Shown here: positions 1 through 9,060 of the stretch, in pieces | How the letters are laid out: every line of letters starts with the position of its first letter | Numbering within the stretch: the first letter of the stretch is position 1 | Origin: an uncultured Paracoccaceae bacterium | GTDB taxonomy: Bacteria; Pseudomonadota; Alphaproteobacteria; Rhodobacterales; Rhodobacteraceae | Assembly (NCBI GenBank): GCA_947497185.1 | Contig: CANMFL010000002.1 | Span: 124,001 to 188,000 of the forward strand | Direction of reading: 5' to 3' | Length of the DNA: 64,000 nt | Made by a program: the position numbers and the translations under genes | Notes under the pieces: generated by a model | The model's input: the letters and a program-made list of their open reading frames with translations, nothing else | Databases searched by the model: none | Told to the model about the DNA's origin: nothing

Positions 1-923
1 ATGAACGCAGGCCCAAGTCGTCCGGCGGGCATCAGCAAGAACCCGTTTTCGGAAATTTCGGGGCTGGGGAAGGGGTTGCCTGATACGCGGGTGATGCCCA
101 TTGCCGCCCAGTCCTGGATTTTCCGCGCTTGGTCGGGGCCTTCATAGGCGCAGGATACGTTTTGCGGGACGGTGACTTCAAAGCCCCAATCGCGGCCTGC
201 TTGCCAGCCGTGTTTCTGTAGGTACACGCCGATTGAGGCGAGCGTGTCCTCGGGTGATCCCCAGATATCGGCCCGACCATCGCCATTTCCGTCGGCGGCG
301 TATTGTAGGTAATTTGACGGCATGAATTGCGGCTGGCCTAATGCGCCTGCCCAACTGCTTTTCATCGCATTGCGTGTGGCGAAGCCGCGTTCGACCATTA
401 CTAAGGCCGCGATTAGTTCCGATGTGAAGTAGTCCGCGCGTGTGCTCAGAAAGCCTTTGGTGCTGAGAATTTGAAACGCATCATGTGGAATTTGGGCATT
501 GCCAAAGCTGCTTTCGCGGCCCCAGATTGCAACGATGATCTGGGCAGGCACGCCTGTTTGTTGCTCGATGCGGCGCAATGTGTCTGCGTGGCGCGCCATC
601 AGGCTGCGTCCGGTGTTGGCGTTGTTTGATAGTGCCCTTGCATCGAAATATGCGGCGGGGGGGCGAAATTCGGCTTGGCGTAGGTTGGTGTCGGCAGGTT
701 TGCCTGCGTAAACCAAATCGGGCAGGTCCCATTTGGGCGTGACGCCGGATAACGCGGTCTCAAACGTCGCGCGGCTGACCCCGTTTTGTTGCGCTATCGG
801 CCAGATTGTGGTGCCGAGCCATGTGTTAAATTGGGCCGTGATCGCGCCACGGTCCTGCGCGTGTAGTGCGAGGGGTGTCAACGCAAGGCACAGGCCCCAC
901 ACGAAAAAGGTCACATATTTCAC
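1..923 (-). CDS. lytic murein transglycosylase (MltB-type), 3' end cut by window
   Basis: Periplasmic peptidoglycan lytic transglycosylase, which cleaves the MurNAc-GlcNAc bond. The GTG start at 921-923 is chosen because GAGG lies about 8 nt upstream and the first ~22 residues form a signal peptide ending in LHA/QD. The catalytic glutamate sits in WGRESSFG (about residue 137). Further family blocks are visible: GALGQPQFMPSNYLQYA, DGNGDGRADIW, and GRLGPAF at the window edge. About 307 residues are visible and the C-terminus lies beyond base 1. It is a lone gene facing away from the Hint gene to its right. Family assignment is firm; the exact MltB subgroup is inferred. Confidence 0.9.
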   Translation of the reverse strand, partial: MKYVTFFVWGLCLALTPLALHAQDRGAITAQFNTWLGTTIWPIAQQNGVSRATFETALSGVTPKWDLPDLVYAGKPADTNLRQAEFRPPAAYFDARALSNNANTGRSLMARHADTLRRIEQQTGVPAQIIVAIWGRESSFGNAQIPHDAFQILSTKGFLSTRADYFTSELIAALVMVERGFATRNAMKSSWAGALGQPQFMPSNYLQYAADGNGDGRADIWGSPEDTLASIGVYLQKHGWQAGRDWGFEVTVPQNVSCAYEGPDQARKIQDWAAMGITRVSGNPFPSPEISENGFLLMPAGRLGPAF

Positions 924-1158
924 GGGTCAATCCTCTGTCGATACTGGCCTTTGCCGATGTTGGGCTCAGTCTACAGGAAACGATGCTGCAGCAAAGACGC
1001 CTTGGCGTCGGTGCGTGGATTTTTGACCAGAGACCGCTGACCACGAGTAATTTGAGCGGCATGCGAGGCCTCGTTTCGGACAAGCATTGTGATGCCAATG
1101 CGGCGGGCTTCACGAACTATTAGCTCTCGCAGGGTATATCTAGGCAACTTCGGAATGA

Positions 1159-1812
1159 ATGGTGCCTAGGTTTATGGCGACGAACAGTGGAATGGGGGGC
1201 GATAATACGGGTGTGCGCATGTCCGCCGCAGACCAGCAATCCGCTGGTATTCCGTGTTTTACCCCCGGTGCGATGATCGCGACCCCACTGGGGGAGCGTG
1301 CGATCGAGACGTTACAGGTCGGCGATCAGGTCATGACGCGCGATCATGGGCTGCAGGATATTCGGTGGGTTGGGCAACGGGCGGTGGCAGCGCGGGGCAA
1401 ACTGGCCCCGATTTTGATCCAGCCGGGGGTCGTGACAGGGCAGGACATGCCGCTGTTGGTGTCGCCACAACACCGAATGTTGTTCACGGGCTATCGGGCG
1501 GAGTTGTTGTTTGGCGAATCCGAGGTGCTGATTGCGGCGAAACATTTGTTGGATGGCCGCGATGTCATCCGCCAAGATGGGGGGCAAGTGGTTTATATCC
1601 ATGTGCTTTTTGACAGCCACGAGGTGATCTACGCGAATGGTGCCGCGACCGAAAGCTTCCACCCCGGTGACGAGGGAATCGCTGGCATCGACGACGCGGC
1701 ACGCGCCGAACTTTTCACGATTTTTCCGGAACTGCGGGCCGATATTTCGCGCTATGGGCAGACCGCGAGACGGTGTTTGCGCAAGCACGAAGCTGTGATG
1801 GTACGCATGTAA
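1159..1812 (+). CDS. small Hint-domain (Hedgehog/intein-like) protein
   Basis: This 217-residue protein is almost entirely a Hint_2-type module. The domain opens with GIPCFTPGAMIATPLGE (Cys33, the expected self-splicing nucleophile) and continues through VGDQVMTRDHG to LVSPQHRMLF (His105). The C-terminal block with YANGAATESFHPG and ELFTIFPEL matches the tail of the large RTX-Hint protein at 56076-58781. No RTX repeats and no signal peptide are visible. Only about 30 residues precede the Hint cysteine, so there is little N-terminal extein to process. The start is uncertain: ATGs at 1159, 1174 and 1219 are all in frame and none has a strong Shine-Dalgarno sequence. Substrate and role are unknown. 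Confidence 0.8.
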   Translation: MVPRFMATNSGMGGDNTGVRMSAADQQSAGIPCFTPGAMIATPLGERAIETLQVGDQVMTRDHGLQDIRWVGQRAVAARGKLAPILIQPGVVTGQDMPLLVSPQHRMLFTGYRAELLFGESEVLIAAKHLLDGRDVIRQDGGQVVYIHVLFDSHEVIYANGAATESFHPGDEGIAGIDDAARAELFTIFPELRADISRYGQTARRCLRKHEAVMVRM

Positions 1813-1991
1813 AAATACCCATTTAGCCTAAAGGTGATGGGTTTATAGGCGAAATGCCCAGAGATTTAGCGCAAGCTTAGAGTTTTTACCTTTCCGTAGC
1901 GTCGTTACAGAACAACGGTTGCGGAATGTTGAGACTGATCTAAGGTAATGCTTGGACGGACGAAGATTCCGCCGGCTCTGGGGAGAAAAGA

Positions 1992-3092
1992 TTGACTGCT
2001 ACAGCTAGTGATGGTGCGTTTGTTGCTTTTGAACGCGTTCAGAAAAGTTACGATGGGGAGAACCTCGTTGTTAAGGATCTGAACTTATCAATGCCAAAAG
2101 GCGAGTTCTTAACAATGCTTGGGCCATCGGGGTCGGGCAAAACGACCTGCCTGATGATGCTTGCTGGGTTTGAGACCGCGACGCACGGCGATATTTTACT
2201 TGATGGCGTTTCTATTAATAATATTCCGCCGCATAAGCGCGGCATCGGCATGGTTTTCCAAAACTACGCCTTGTTTCCGCATATGACGGTTGCTGAAAAC
2301 CTGTCGTTTCCGTTGGAAGTCCGCAAAATGGGCAAGTCCGACCGTGAAGCAAAGGTGATGCGCGCGCTGGACATGGTTCAGATGGGTGACTTTGCGGGAC
2401 GGCGTCCTGCACAGCTTTCGGGTGGCCAACAACAGCGGATCGCTTTGGCGCGTGCGCTGGTGTTTGAACCGGAACTTGTGTTGATGGACGAACCGCTTGG
2501 CGCGTTGGATAAACAGCTGCGGGAAACGCTTCAGTTCGAGATCACAAATCTTGCACATTCTTTGGGTATTACGACGGTTTACGTAACACACGACCAAACC
2601 GAAGCCCTGACAATGTCGGACCGCGTTGCGGTGTTTGACGACGGACGTATTCAACAACTGGCCCCGCCAGATGAATTGTACGAAAAACCGGAAAACAGTT
2701 TTGTGGCCCAATTTATTGGTGAAAACAACACGTTGGAAGGCGTTATTACCGAGATCAGAGGCAACACTTGCATTGTGAAGCTGGACAACGGTGACATCAT
2801 TGATGCGGTGCCTGTGAACGTGAGTTCCGTGGGCGAACGGACTAAAGTGTCGATCCGCCCAGAGCGCGTAGAATTTAACCGCGAGCGTCTGCACGAAGAT
2901 GCGCATACGCTGAAAGCCGAAGTGCTTGAGTTCATCTATATGGGTGACATTTTCCGCACGCGGCTGCGGGTGGCTGGCCGTGACGACTTTGTCGTTAAAA
3001 CACGGAACGCACCAGATCAGGAGCGCCTGAAACCAGGCCAAACAATCGAGATCGGCTGGCTGGCAGAAGACTGCCGCGCCCTCGACGCCTGA
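1992..3092 (+). CDS. ABC transporter ATP-binding protein, polyamine/PotA-type
   Basis: ATPase of an importer, first gene of the operon 1992-7144. TTG is used as start, placed by GGGAG 7-8 nt upstream. Walker A GPSGSGKTT is at residues 44-52, the Q-loop near Q90, the signature LSGGQQQR at 142-149, Walker B LVLMDE at 162-167, and the switch His in VTHD at about 200. The C-terminal third is a TOBE-type regulatory domain. The length of 366 residues is normal for PotA/FbpC-type ATPases. The neighbouring binding protein and two permeases make spermidine/putrescine-type uptake the likeliest role, but the substrate is inferred from family resemblance only. Confidence 0.92.
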   Translation: MTATASDGAFVAFERVQKSYDGENLVVKDLNLSMPKGEFLTMLGPSGSGKTTCLMMLAGFETATHGDILLDGVSINNIPPHKRGIGMVFQNYALFPHMTVAENLSFPLEVRKMGKSDREAKVMRALDMVQMGDFAGRRPAQLSGGQQQRIALARALVFEPELVLMDEPLGALDKQLRETLQFEITNLAHSLGITTVYVTHDQTEALTMSDRVAVFDDGRIQQLAPPDELYEKPENSFVAQFIGENNTLEGVITEIRGNTCIVKLDNGDIIDAVPVNVSSVGERTKVSIRPERVEFNRERLHEDAHTLKAEVLEFIYMGDIFRTRLRVAGRDDFVVKTRNAPDQERLKPGQTIEIGWLAEDCRALDA

Positions 3093-3169
3093 TAAAGTTA
3101 AGGATCGGTAGCCGCTCGGACTACCGGTCTGCGATATTAAATCCGGGTAATCTAACGGGAGAATATATA

Positions 3170-4273
3170 ATGAAAATGACAACCAAACTTATGGCGACGT
3201 CTGCTCTGGTGTTTGCACCACTCGCGGCCGGTGCCCAAGATATGGCTGATGAGATGACAATCGTTAGCTGGGGCGGCGCGTATTCTGCGTCTCAACAAGC
3301 TGCATATCACGACCCCTATATGGAAAACACGGGCGTCACGATCATCAACGATGAATCCTCTGCCGAAGCCGTAGCCAAGCTGCGTGCGATGAACGAAGCG
3401 GGCAATGTGACGTGGGACGTTGTTGACGTTGTGGCATCCGACGCGATCCGTCTGTGCGACGAAGGTCTGGCGATGGAGATCGACGCGGACGAGCAGCTTG
3501 CTGATGGCGATGACGGCTCAAAAGCATCTGACGATTTCGGCGACTTGCTGGTATCCGACTGCTTTATCCCGCAGATCGTTTATTCCACAACAGTGGGCTA
3601 CCGCACCGATCTGGTTGGCGACACACCGCCAACAGATATCTGCGCGATCTTCGACACCGAAACTTACCCGGGTATGCGGTCGCTTGAAAAGCGTCCAATC
3701 GGCAACCTAGAGTGGGCTTTGCTGTGTGACGGCGTTGCAAAAGAAGACATCTATGACGTTCTGGAAACACCCGAAGGCCAAGACCAAGCGTTCGCAAAAC
3801 TCGACACTGTGAAAGACAGCGTTGTGTGGTGGACTGCTGGTGCTGACACGCCGCAGCTGCTTGCTGATGGTGAAGTGATCATGGGTTCGACTTACAACGG
3901 TCGTCTGTTCAGCTTGATTGTTGAGCAGGAGCAGCCTGTTGAAATGCTCTGGGACGCGCAGGTGTTTGACCTTGATGGTTGGATCATTCCAGCAGGTCTG
4001 TCTGAAGAGCGTGAAGCGCGTGCGTTGGACTTTATCAAGTTCGCCACAGACACACAGCGTTTGGCCGATCAGGCGAAATACATCGCTTATGGTCCAGCAC
4101 GTGCGTCTTCTGCACCGCTGGTCAGCACGCACGCGACACTGGGTATCGAAATGGCGCCACATATGCCAACCGATCCTGCAAACGCGACAAACACGTTCCT
4201 GTACAACTACGAATGGTGGGCCGACTACCGTGATGATCTGGATGCAAAATTCCAGGCTTGGTTGTCACAGTAA
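3170..4273 (+). CDS. periplasmic extracellular solute-binding protein, PotD-type
   Basis: Substrate-binding protein of the ABC importer. The 367-residue product has a classical signal peptide (MKMTTKLM... ending AGA/QD, about residue 22). The mature start DEMTIVSWGGAYSASQQ is typical of the spermidine/putrescine-binding (SBP_bac_8-like) group. It lies 77 nt after the ATPase gene. The ATG follows a purine-rich AACGGGAGA block about 8 nt upstream. A strong terminator-like hairpin follows directly (4284-4318), which would raise its transcript above that of the permease genes. The ligand is not provable from sequence; polyamines are most likely. Confidence 0.9.
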   Translation: MKMTTKLMATSALVFAPLAAGAQDMADEMTIVSWGGAYSASQQAAYHDPYMENTGVTIINDESSAEAVAKLRAMNEAGNVTWDVVDVVASDAIRLCDEGLAMEIDADEQLADGDDGSKASDDFGDLLVSDCFIPQIVYSTTVGYRTDLVGDTPPTDICAIFDTETYPGMRSLEKRPIGNLEWALLCDGVAKEDIYDVLETPEGQDQAFAKLDTVKDSVVWWTAGADTPQLLADGEVIMGSTYNGRLFSLIVEQEQPVEMLWDAQVFDLDGWIIPAGLSEEREARALDFIKFATDTQRLADQAKYIAYGPARASSAPLVSTHATLGIEMAPHMPTDPANATNTFLYNYEWWADYRDDLDAKFQAWLSQ

Positions 4274-4283
4274 GTGATCTTTG

Positions 4284-4318
4284 GGGGTGCGGCCTATCGT
4301 TGGCCGCACCCCTTTTTT
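4284..4318 (+). terminator. intrinsic terminator / intra-operon attenuator
   Basis: An 11-bp perfect GC-rich stem (GGGGTGCGGCC, 7-nt loop, GGCCGCACCCC) is followed by six T residues. It sits between the binding-protein gene and the DUF1330 gene although the same-strand permease genes continue downstream. It probably acts as a partial terminator that favours binding-protein expression. Confidence 0.85.
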
Positions 4319-4337
4319 ACAAGACTTTGGGGGCTGA

Positions 4338-4628
4338 ATGCCAAAAGGTTATATTATCGGTCATGTCACAGTGCATGACGCAGATGCCTATGCTGATTAC
4401 GTCGCACGCAACACGCAGATTATGGCGCAGTTTGGCGGCAAACCGATTATCCGTGGTGGTCAATCCGAGACCCCGGAAGGCCCAAAGTTCACACGTCACG
4501 TGTGTTTCGAATATCCGGATTTTGCTGCGGCAAAGGCCGCTTATTACTCAGAAGAATATCAAGACGTTATGAAAATACGCATCGCAAATGCCGAGAGCAT
4601 GATCGTCGTCGTAGAAGGGGCCGCATAA
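4338..4628 (+). CDS. DUF1330 family protein
   Basis: A 96-residue cytoplasmic protein with the DUF1330 dimeric ferredoxin-like (alpha/beta barrel) pattern: KGYIIGHVTVHDADAYADYV at the start, then FGGKPIIRGG and a terminal AESMIVVVEG strand. No molecular function is established for the family; some members are proposed small-molecule enzymes or binders. It lies inside the ABC operon, one base before the permease ATG (stop 4626-4628, next start 4630), so translation is probably coupled. Its presence between binding protein and permease suggests a role linked to the imported compound, which is inference. Confidence 0.88.
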   Translation: MPKGYIIGHVTVHDADAYADYVARNTQIMAQFGGKPIIRGGQSETPEGPKFTRHVCFEYPDFAAAKAAYYSEEYQDVMKIRIANAESMIVVVEGAA

Positions 4629-4629
4629 A

Positions 4630-6243
4630 ATGGCTGAACAGGTTCTGGCCGCTGATGGCCGCCCTCTGAAAACATCGTTGAACCGCGCATTGCGCCGGCA
4701 GAAGTTGCGGGCGCTGATGCTCATCGCACCGCTGTTGTTATTTATCCTGCTGTCATTTGTGATGCCGATTGCAGATATGCTGTTCCGATCTGTCGAAAAC
4801 CAGATCGTAGGCGAGACGCTCCCACGGACTGTGGTTGAGTTGAAAGACTGGGACGCGACCAGTGGCACGGAACCCGATGCCGCCGTGTTCGAAGCGCTGG
4901 CTCGTGATCTGTCGATTGCAGTCGAAGAAAAAAGCCACACGCGACTTGGGAGCCGTTTGAACTATGAATTGACGGGTATTTCGTCGCTGTTCCGCAAAAC
5001 CGGACGTAGCGTTGACGAAGTTGGTGAAGCCGCACAAGACGCATTGGAAGCCCTCTCGCCCGCTTGGGAAGAACGGTCTGCATTTGGCGGATTGCTGGGG
5101 ACTGCCCGTTGGACGGCTGATCTCGATGCATGGGACGGCGAAGGCACCGCACCTGCATTTGAAGCGCGACCAGAGATGGCCGCCGCATTGCCTGAAACAA
5201 CACGTCTTTATACGTCATTTGCTAATATGGTCGGGGCCGAGGGCGACAACCCTTTGACTGAAAAACAATGGCCGATTGTGTCGCATGTTTTTGCCCAAGA
5301 AATCGTTACTGCAGAGACCCCAGACGGGTTGGATGCGTTCGGCCAAGCGGTATTTTCTGACGTCAAAGCAGCGATGGCTGCCACGACTTTGGACGATCCA
5401 AAGGCTATCTTCATTGACGTCGATGAAGACTGGGGCAGCACCGATGTCTGGCGCACGATCCAGACATATAGCCCTGCCTATACCGACGGCTATTTCCTGA
5501 ACTCGATTGACCGCCTCAAAGGCGCTGACGGATCAGAAGCGCGACCTGAAAACGAGCAAGTCTATGTCACGTTGTTTATCCGCACGATGATCATGTCGTT
5601 CACGATTACGGTCAGCTGTATTGTGCTGGGCTATCCGATTGCGTGGTTGCTGGCGAACTTGCCTGCGCGCAAGGCGAACTTGTTGATGATCCTTGTTCTG
5701 CTGCCATTCTGGACATCTTTGCTGGTGCGGACATCGGCTTGGAAAGTGCTGTTGCAACAGCAAGGCGTGATCAACGATATCCTTGTTTGGATCGGCCTTG
5801 TGGCGGATGACAATCGATTACAACTGATTAACAACCAAACCGGTACGATCATCGCGATGACGCATATCCTGTTGCCGTTTATGATTCTGCCACTGTATTC
5901 GGTGATGAAAACCATCCCGCCGACCTATCTGCGGGCAGCGAAATCGCTGGGTGCGACCAACTGGACCGCGTTCTGGCGCGTGTATTTCCCGCAGTCTATT
6001 CCGGGCATTGGTGCGGGTTCGATCCTCGCGTTCATCCTGTCGATTGGTTACTACATCACGCCGGAAATCGTGGGCGGGACCAAGGGTGTCTTTATCTCGA
6101 ACCGGATCGCTTATCACATCTCGACATCGCTGAACTGGGGCCTTGCGGCTGCACTTGGGGCGATCCTGCTCGCGATTGTGATGCTGTTCTACTACGCCTA
6201 CGACAAAATCGTCGGCATCGATAACGTGAAATTGGGGGGCTAA
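4630..6243 (+). CDS. ABC transporter permease, PotB-type with large extracytoplasmic insertion
   Basis: Inner-membrane permease of the importer. At 537 residues it is nearly twice the usual PotB length. TM1 lies at about residues 29-52 (LIAPLLLFILLSFVMPIADM). A hydrophilic stretch of roughly 250 residues follows before the remaining helices begin near 315 (TLFIRTMIMSFTITVSCIVL). The EAA cytoplasmic loop, which contacts the ATPase, is visible in AKSLGATNWTAFWRVYFPQS. The insertion, rich in Asp, Glu and Ala, should be periplasmic between TM1 and TM2. The gene is followed after 4 nt by the second permease. Confidence 0.9.
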   Translation: MAEQVLAADGRPLKTSLNRALRRQKLRALMLIAPLLLFILLSFVMPIADMLFRSVENQIVGETLPRTVVELKDWDATSGTEPDAAVFEALARDLSIAVEEKSHTRLGSRLNYELTGISSLFRKTGRSVDEVGEAAQDALEALSPAWEERSAFGGLLGTARWTADLDAWDGEGTAPAFEARPEMAAALPETTRLYTSFANMVGAEGDNPLTEKQWPIVSHVFAQEIVTAETPDGLDAFGQAVFSDVKAAMAATTLDDPKAIFIDVDEDWGSTDVWRTIQTYSPAYTDGYFLNSIDRLKGADGSEARPENEQVYVTLFIRTMIMSFTITVSCIVLGYPIAWLLANLPARKANLLMILVLLPFWTSLLVRTSAWKVLLQQQGVINDILVWIGLVADDNRLQLINNQTGTIIAMTHILLPFMILPLYSVMKTIPPTYLRAAKSLGATNWTAFWRVYFPQSIPGIGAGSILAFILSIGYYITPEIVGGTKGVFISNRIAYHISTSLNWGLAAALGAILLAIVMLFYYAYDKIVGIDNVKLGG

Positions 6244-6247
6244 AGCC

Positions 6248-7144
6248 ATGTCAGGATTGCCAACATACGCGAGCCCCGGACAACGGGTTTGGTACTATTC
6301 ATTTCGAGTGATCTGCGGGCTGATTTTCTTCTTCCTGATCGCACCGATCTTGGTCATCATTCCGTTGTCGTTCAACGCAGAGAACTTTTTCACGTTTACA
6401 CCAGAGATGCTGGCGCTTGATCCCGCTGGGTTTTCGACCAAACACTACGAGGATTTCTTTTCGAATTCTGACTGGCAGTTAGCCTTGCGGAATTCGCTAA
6501 AGATCGCACCGGTGGCTACGATTATTTCGGTGTCCTTGGGCACATTGGCCGCAATTGGTTTGTCACAAAGCCACGTGCCATTCCGTCGCGCGATCATGGC
6601 GATCTTGATTTCGCCGATGATTGTGCCGTTGATTATTTCGGCGACTGGCATGTACTTTTTCTACTCAAATCCATACATCCCGATCCCGTTCTACGGCAAA
6701 GTTGAACTGCCTTTCACGCTGACAGGGACGTATATTGGTGTGGTCTTGGCGCATGCCGCTTTGGGCATTCCGTTTGTGATCATCACGGTTACGGCGACGC
6801 TGGTCGGCTTTGACAATTCCTTGACGCGGGCAGCCGCGAATATGGGGGCAGGGCCGGTGACAACGTTCTTCCGGATACAAATGCCGCTGATTTTGCCAGG
6901 CGTTGTGTCGGGTGGTCTGTTCGCATTCATCACGTCGTTTGACGAAGTTGTAGTGGTGTTGTTTGTCGGCTCAGCTGGCCAGAAAACCTTGCCATGGCAA
7001 ATGTTTACGGGTCTGCGTGAGCAAATCAGCCCGACAATCTTGGCAGTCGCGACCATTCTGATCGGGATTTCAATCCTGCTATTGGTTGTGTTGGAGGTGC
7101 TGCGCCGCAGGTCCGAACGGTTGCGGGGTATGTCGCCAAGCTAA
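6248..7144 (+). CDS. ABC transporter permease, PotC-type
   Basis: The second inner-membrane permease, 298 residues, of normal length. About six transmembrane helices are visible, starting with FRVICGLIFFFLIAPILVII. The EAA-like loop reads RAAANMGAGPVTTFFRIQMP. It begins 4 nt after the first permease gene and ends the operon; a strong terminator follows at 7179-7220. Together with 1992-6243 it completes a binding protein/ATPase/two-permease importer. Confidence 0.92.
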   Translation: MSGLPTYASPGQRVWYYSFRVICGLIFFFLIAPILVIIPLSFNAENFFTFTPEMLALDPAGFSTKHYEDFFSNSDWQLALRNSLKIAPVATIISVSLGTLAAIGLSQSHVPFRRAIMAILISPMIVPLIISATGMYFFYSNPYIPIPFYGKVELPFTLTGTYIGVVLAHAALGIPFVIITVTATLVGFDNSLTRAAANMGAGPVTTFFRIQMPLILPGVVSGGLFAFITSFDEVVVVLFVGSAGQKTLPWQMFTGLREQISPTILAVATILIGISILLLVVLEVLRRRSERLRGMSPS

Positions 7145-7178
7145 GATGTCGCCGGACTGAAATGATTGCATGACTTGT

Positions 7179-7220
7179 CGCCAAAGCGTTTGTTCAGAAC
7201 GCTTTGGCGATTTTCTTTTG
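7179..7220 (+). terminator. intrinsic terminator of the polyamine-type ABC operon
   Basis: A 12-bp perfect stem (CGCCAAAGCGTT / AACGCTTTGGCG) with a 7-nt loop is followed by ATTTTCTTTT. It lies between the plus-strand operon and the convergent AEC gene. Confidence 0.88.
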
Positions 7221-7242
7221 GGTTACGAATTTTTGTTTAAGC

Positions 7243-8172
7243 TCACGGCAGAATGGCAAGCCATACCCAGATGGTCACGATGCATAAAACGGTACTGAAC
7301 AGCACCGCAGACGCCGCGACCCGCTTTGCTTTGCCGTACATATTCGCAAAGACGTAGGCATTGATCCCCGGCGCCACGGCGGACGTCAAGATCGCAGACC
7401 GGAACGCATCGGTGCTGAGGTCAGTCCATTTTCCCATGATCCAAACGATGCTCGGGTGCAAAATCAACGAGATCGCGACGACGAACATGATCGTCTTGAG
7501 ATCACCCTCGGGGCGGTAGTGATACAGCACGCCACCTAAGCCGAACAGCGCGGCAGGCACGGCAGTTCGCGCGATCATGTCAATCGCGTCGGTCAAGACA
7601 TTGGGCAATGTCGTGCCGCTGAGGTTAACCACAAACCCTAGCGTAACCCCGACGACGAGCGCATTGCTGAACATGGCCTTTAGGACTTTGCCGGGCAGGG
7701 ACGCGAGGGATGCACCTTTGTTCCGGGCAATTTCCATTGCTGTGATCCCGATCAGGTAACAGCTCGGCGAATGGAACGCGATGATGGTGTAATTCGCTTC
7801 GAGTGCGCCGACCCCGTAGGCTCTTTCTGTGATCGGCAGGCCGAGCATCAAAGAGTTGGAAAACAGCCCGACAAATCCGATTGCGACGCTGTCTTCCCAG
7901 TTGCGTTTGAAAATGTAGCGTGCGCCAAGCAGCCCCACGGCAAAGCCCGCGATCGCACCAAAATAGAAGCTGCCCAGCAGTGCAACGTCGAAGTTCTGTT
8001 CGAGATCGAGCCGTGAAATGGCGCTGAACAGCAGGCAGGGAATGGCGAAGTTCTGCGTAAAACGCATCACGCCGTCGACGTTCTGGTCGCTAAAGACGTT
8101 TCGCCAAACGGCAATGTAACCAAAGGCGAGAACGAGGAATACAGGAAGGATGACGTTAATAAGTGCGCCCAT
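7243..8172 (-). CDS. AEC-family transporter (auxin efflux carrier-like permease)
   Basis: An inner-membrane carrier of 309 residues with about ten hydrophobic helices in the inverted-repeat AEC arrangement. The first helix is LINVILPVFLVLAFGYIAVW. The conserved block FTQNFAIPCLLFSAISRLDL follows, and the last helices contain SAVAPGINAYVFANMYG. Bacterial AEC members export or import small organic acids such as malate or malonate; the substrate cannot be read from the sequence. It lies 72 nt downstream of the metallo-hydrolase gene on the same strand and may be read from that operon. Confidence 0.88.
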   Translation of the reverse strand: MGALINVILPVFLVLAFGYIAVWRNVFSDQNVDGVMRFTQNFAIPCLLFSAISRLDLEQNFDVALLGSFYFGAIAGFAVGLLGARYIFKRNWEDSVAIGFVGLFSNSLMLGLPITERAYGVGALEANYTIIAFHSPSCYLIGITAMEIARNKGASLASLPGKVLKAMFSNALVVGVTLGFVVNLSGTTLPNVLTDAIDMIARTAVPAALFGLGGVLYHYRPEGDLKTIMFVVAISLILHPSIVWIMGKWTDLSTDAFRSAILTSAVAPGINAYVFANMYGKAKRVAASAVLFSTVLCIVTIWVWLAILP

Positions 8173-8244
8173 GGCAGTGGCTTTCGATGTGTCGGAGCCT
8201 CCGGCGGGGATTTAGAAAAAGCCAAAGAAGCGGACGGTTGTGCC

Positions 8245-9060
8245 TTAAGTGATCGGCAACGTCAGTGTCAGGCCGTCGTAGGCCGGTTGGATATGCTCGG
8301 GTGTTTCAGCGGCCAAACTCGCGTAGTCTAGATCGTTGTGCATGTTGGTTAGCACGGCTTTGGTTGGTTTGATTGTGTCGATCCAGCCCAGTGTTTTGTC
8401 AAGGTGGGAATGGGTCGGATGCGGATCGCGGCGCAGCGCGTCGATGATCCACAGGTCGAGGTTTTGCAGGTGCTGCCAACTGTCGTCGGGGAAATCGGCG
8501 ACATCAGGCACGTAAGCTGCATTGCCGATACGGAAGCCATAAGTGACCATCGCACCGTGCTGGACAGGGATTGGAGTGAACGAGATCGGCCCGCCATCGC
8601 CTGTGATTTCAAAGGGTTGCGTGACAACGTTCAAGTCACTGATCGGTGGGTAAGACGACCCTTCGGGCTGCACAAAGACGTAGCTGAACCGCTCCATAAT
8701 CGCGTCGCGGGTGTCGGGGTCAGTGTAGACTTGCAGGCGTTGACGCATGTTGTAGACGACCATCCGCAGGTCGTCGATGCCGTGCAGATGGTCCGCGTGC
8801 GCGTGAGTGTAGACGACGGCGTCAAAGCTGCCGACGCCCGCATCCAGCAGTTGCTGGCGCATGTCGGGCGTGGTGTCGATCAAGACGCGGGTGGTGCCGT
8901 TTGGCCCCTCGCGTGTCACCAAGAGCGAACACCGCAGCCGCCTGTTCTTGGGATTGGTCGGGTCGCAATTGCCCCAATCACCACCCGCCGTATCGGCCAG
9001 ACGCGGCACGCCACCGGACGACCCGCAGCCTAAGATACGAAAGGTGAGTGTGTCGCTCAT
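8245..9060 (-). CDS. MBL-fold metallo-hydrolase (PhnP-like)
   Basis: A 271-residue cytoplasmic beta-lactamase-fold hydrolase. The metal-binding motif HxHxDH is in YTHAHADHLHGIDDLR. An N-terminal GCGSSGGVPRLAD is typical of the PhnP/cyclic-phosphodiesterase-like branch. Later ligand histidines are in PVQHGAMVTYGFRI and MHNDLDYASL. Its ATG overlaps the stop of the TatD gene (ATGA), and the tatD-MBL pair is common in alphaproteobacteria. The natural substrate is unknown; a phosphodiester is likely for this branch. Confidence 0.9.
   Translation of the reverse strand: MSDTLTFRILGCGSSGGVPRLADTAGGDWGNCDPTNPKNRRLRCSLLVTREGPNGTTRVLIDTTPDMRQQLLDAGVGSFDAVVYTHAHADHLHGIDDLRMVVYNMRQRLQVYTDPDTRDAIMERFSYVFVQPEGSSYPPISDLNVVTQPFEITGDGGPISFTPIPVQHGAMVTYGFRIGNAAYVPDVADFPDDSWQHLQNLDLWIIDALRRDPHPTHSHLDKTLGWIDTIKPTKAVLTNMHNDLDYASLAAETPEHIQPAYDGLTLTLPIT

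Noticed and set aside
2196..3182. Long minus-strand frame opposite the ABC ATPase
   Set aside because: Antisense shadow of a clear gene, with no recognisable domain and improbable composition.
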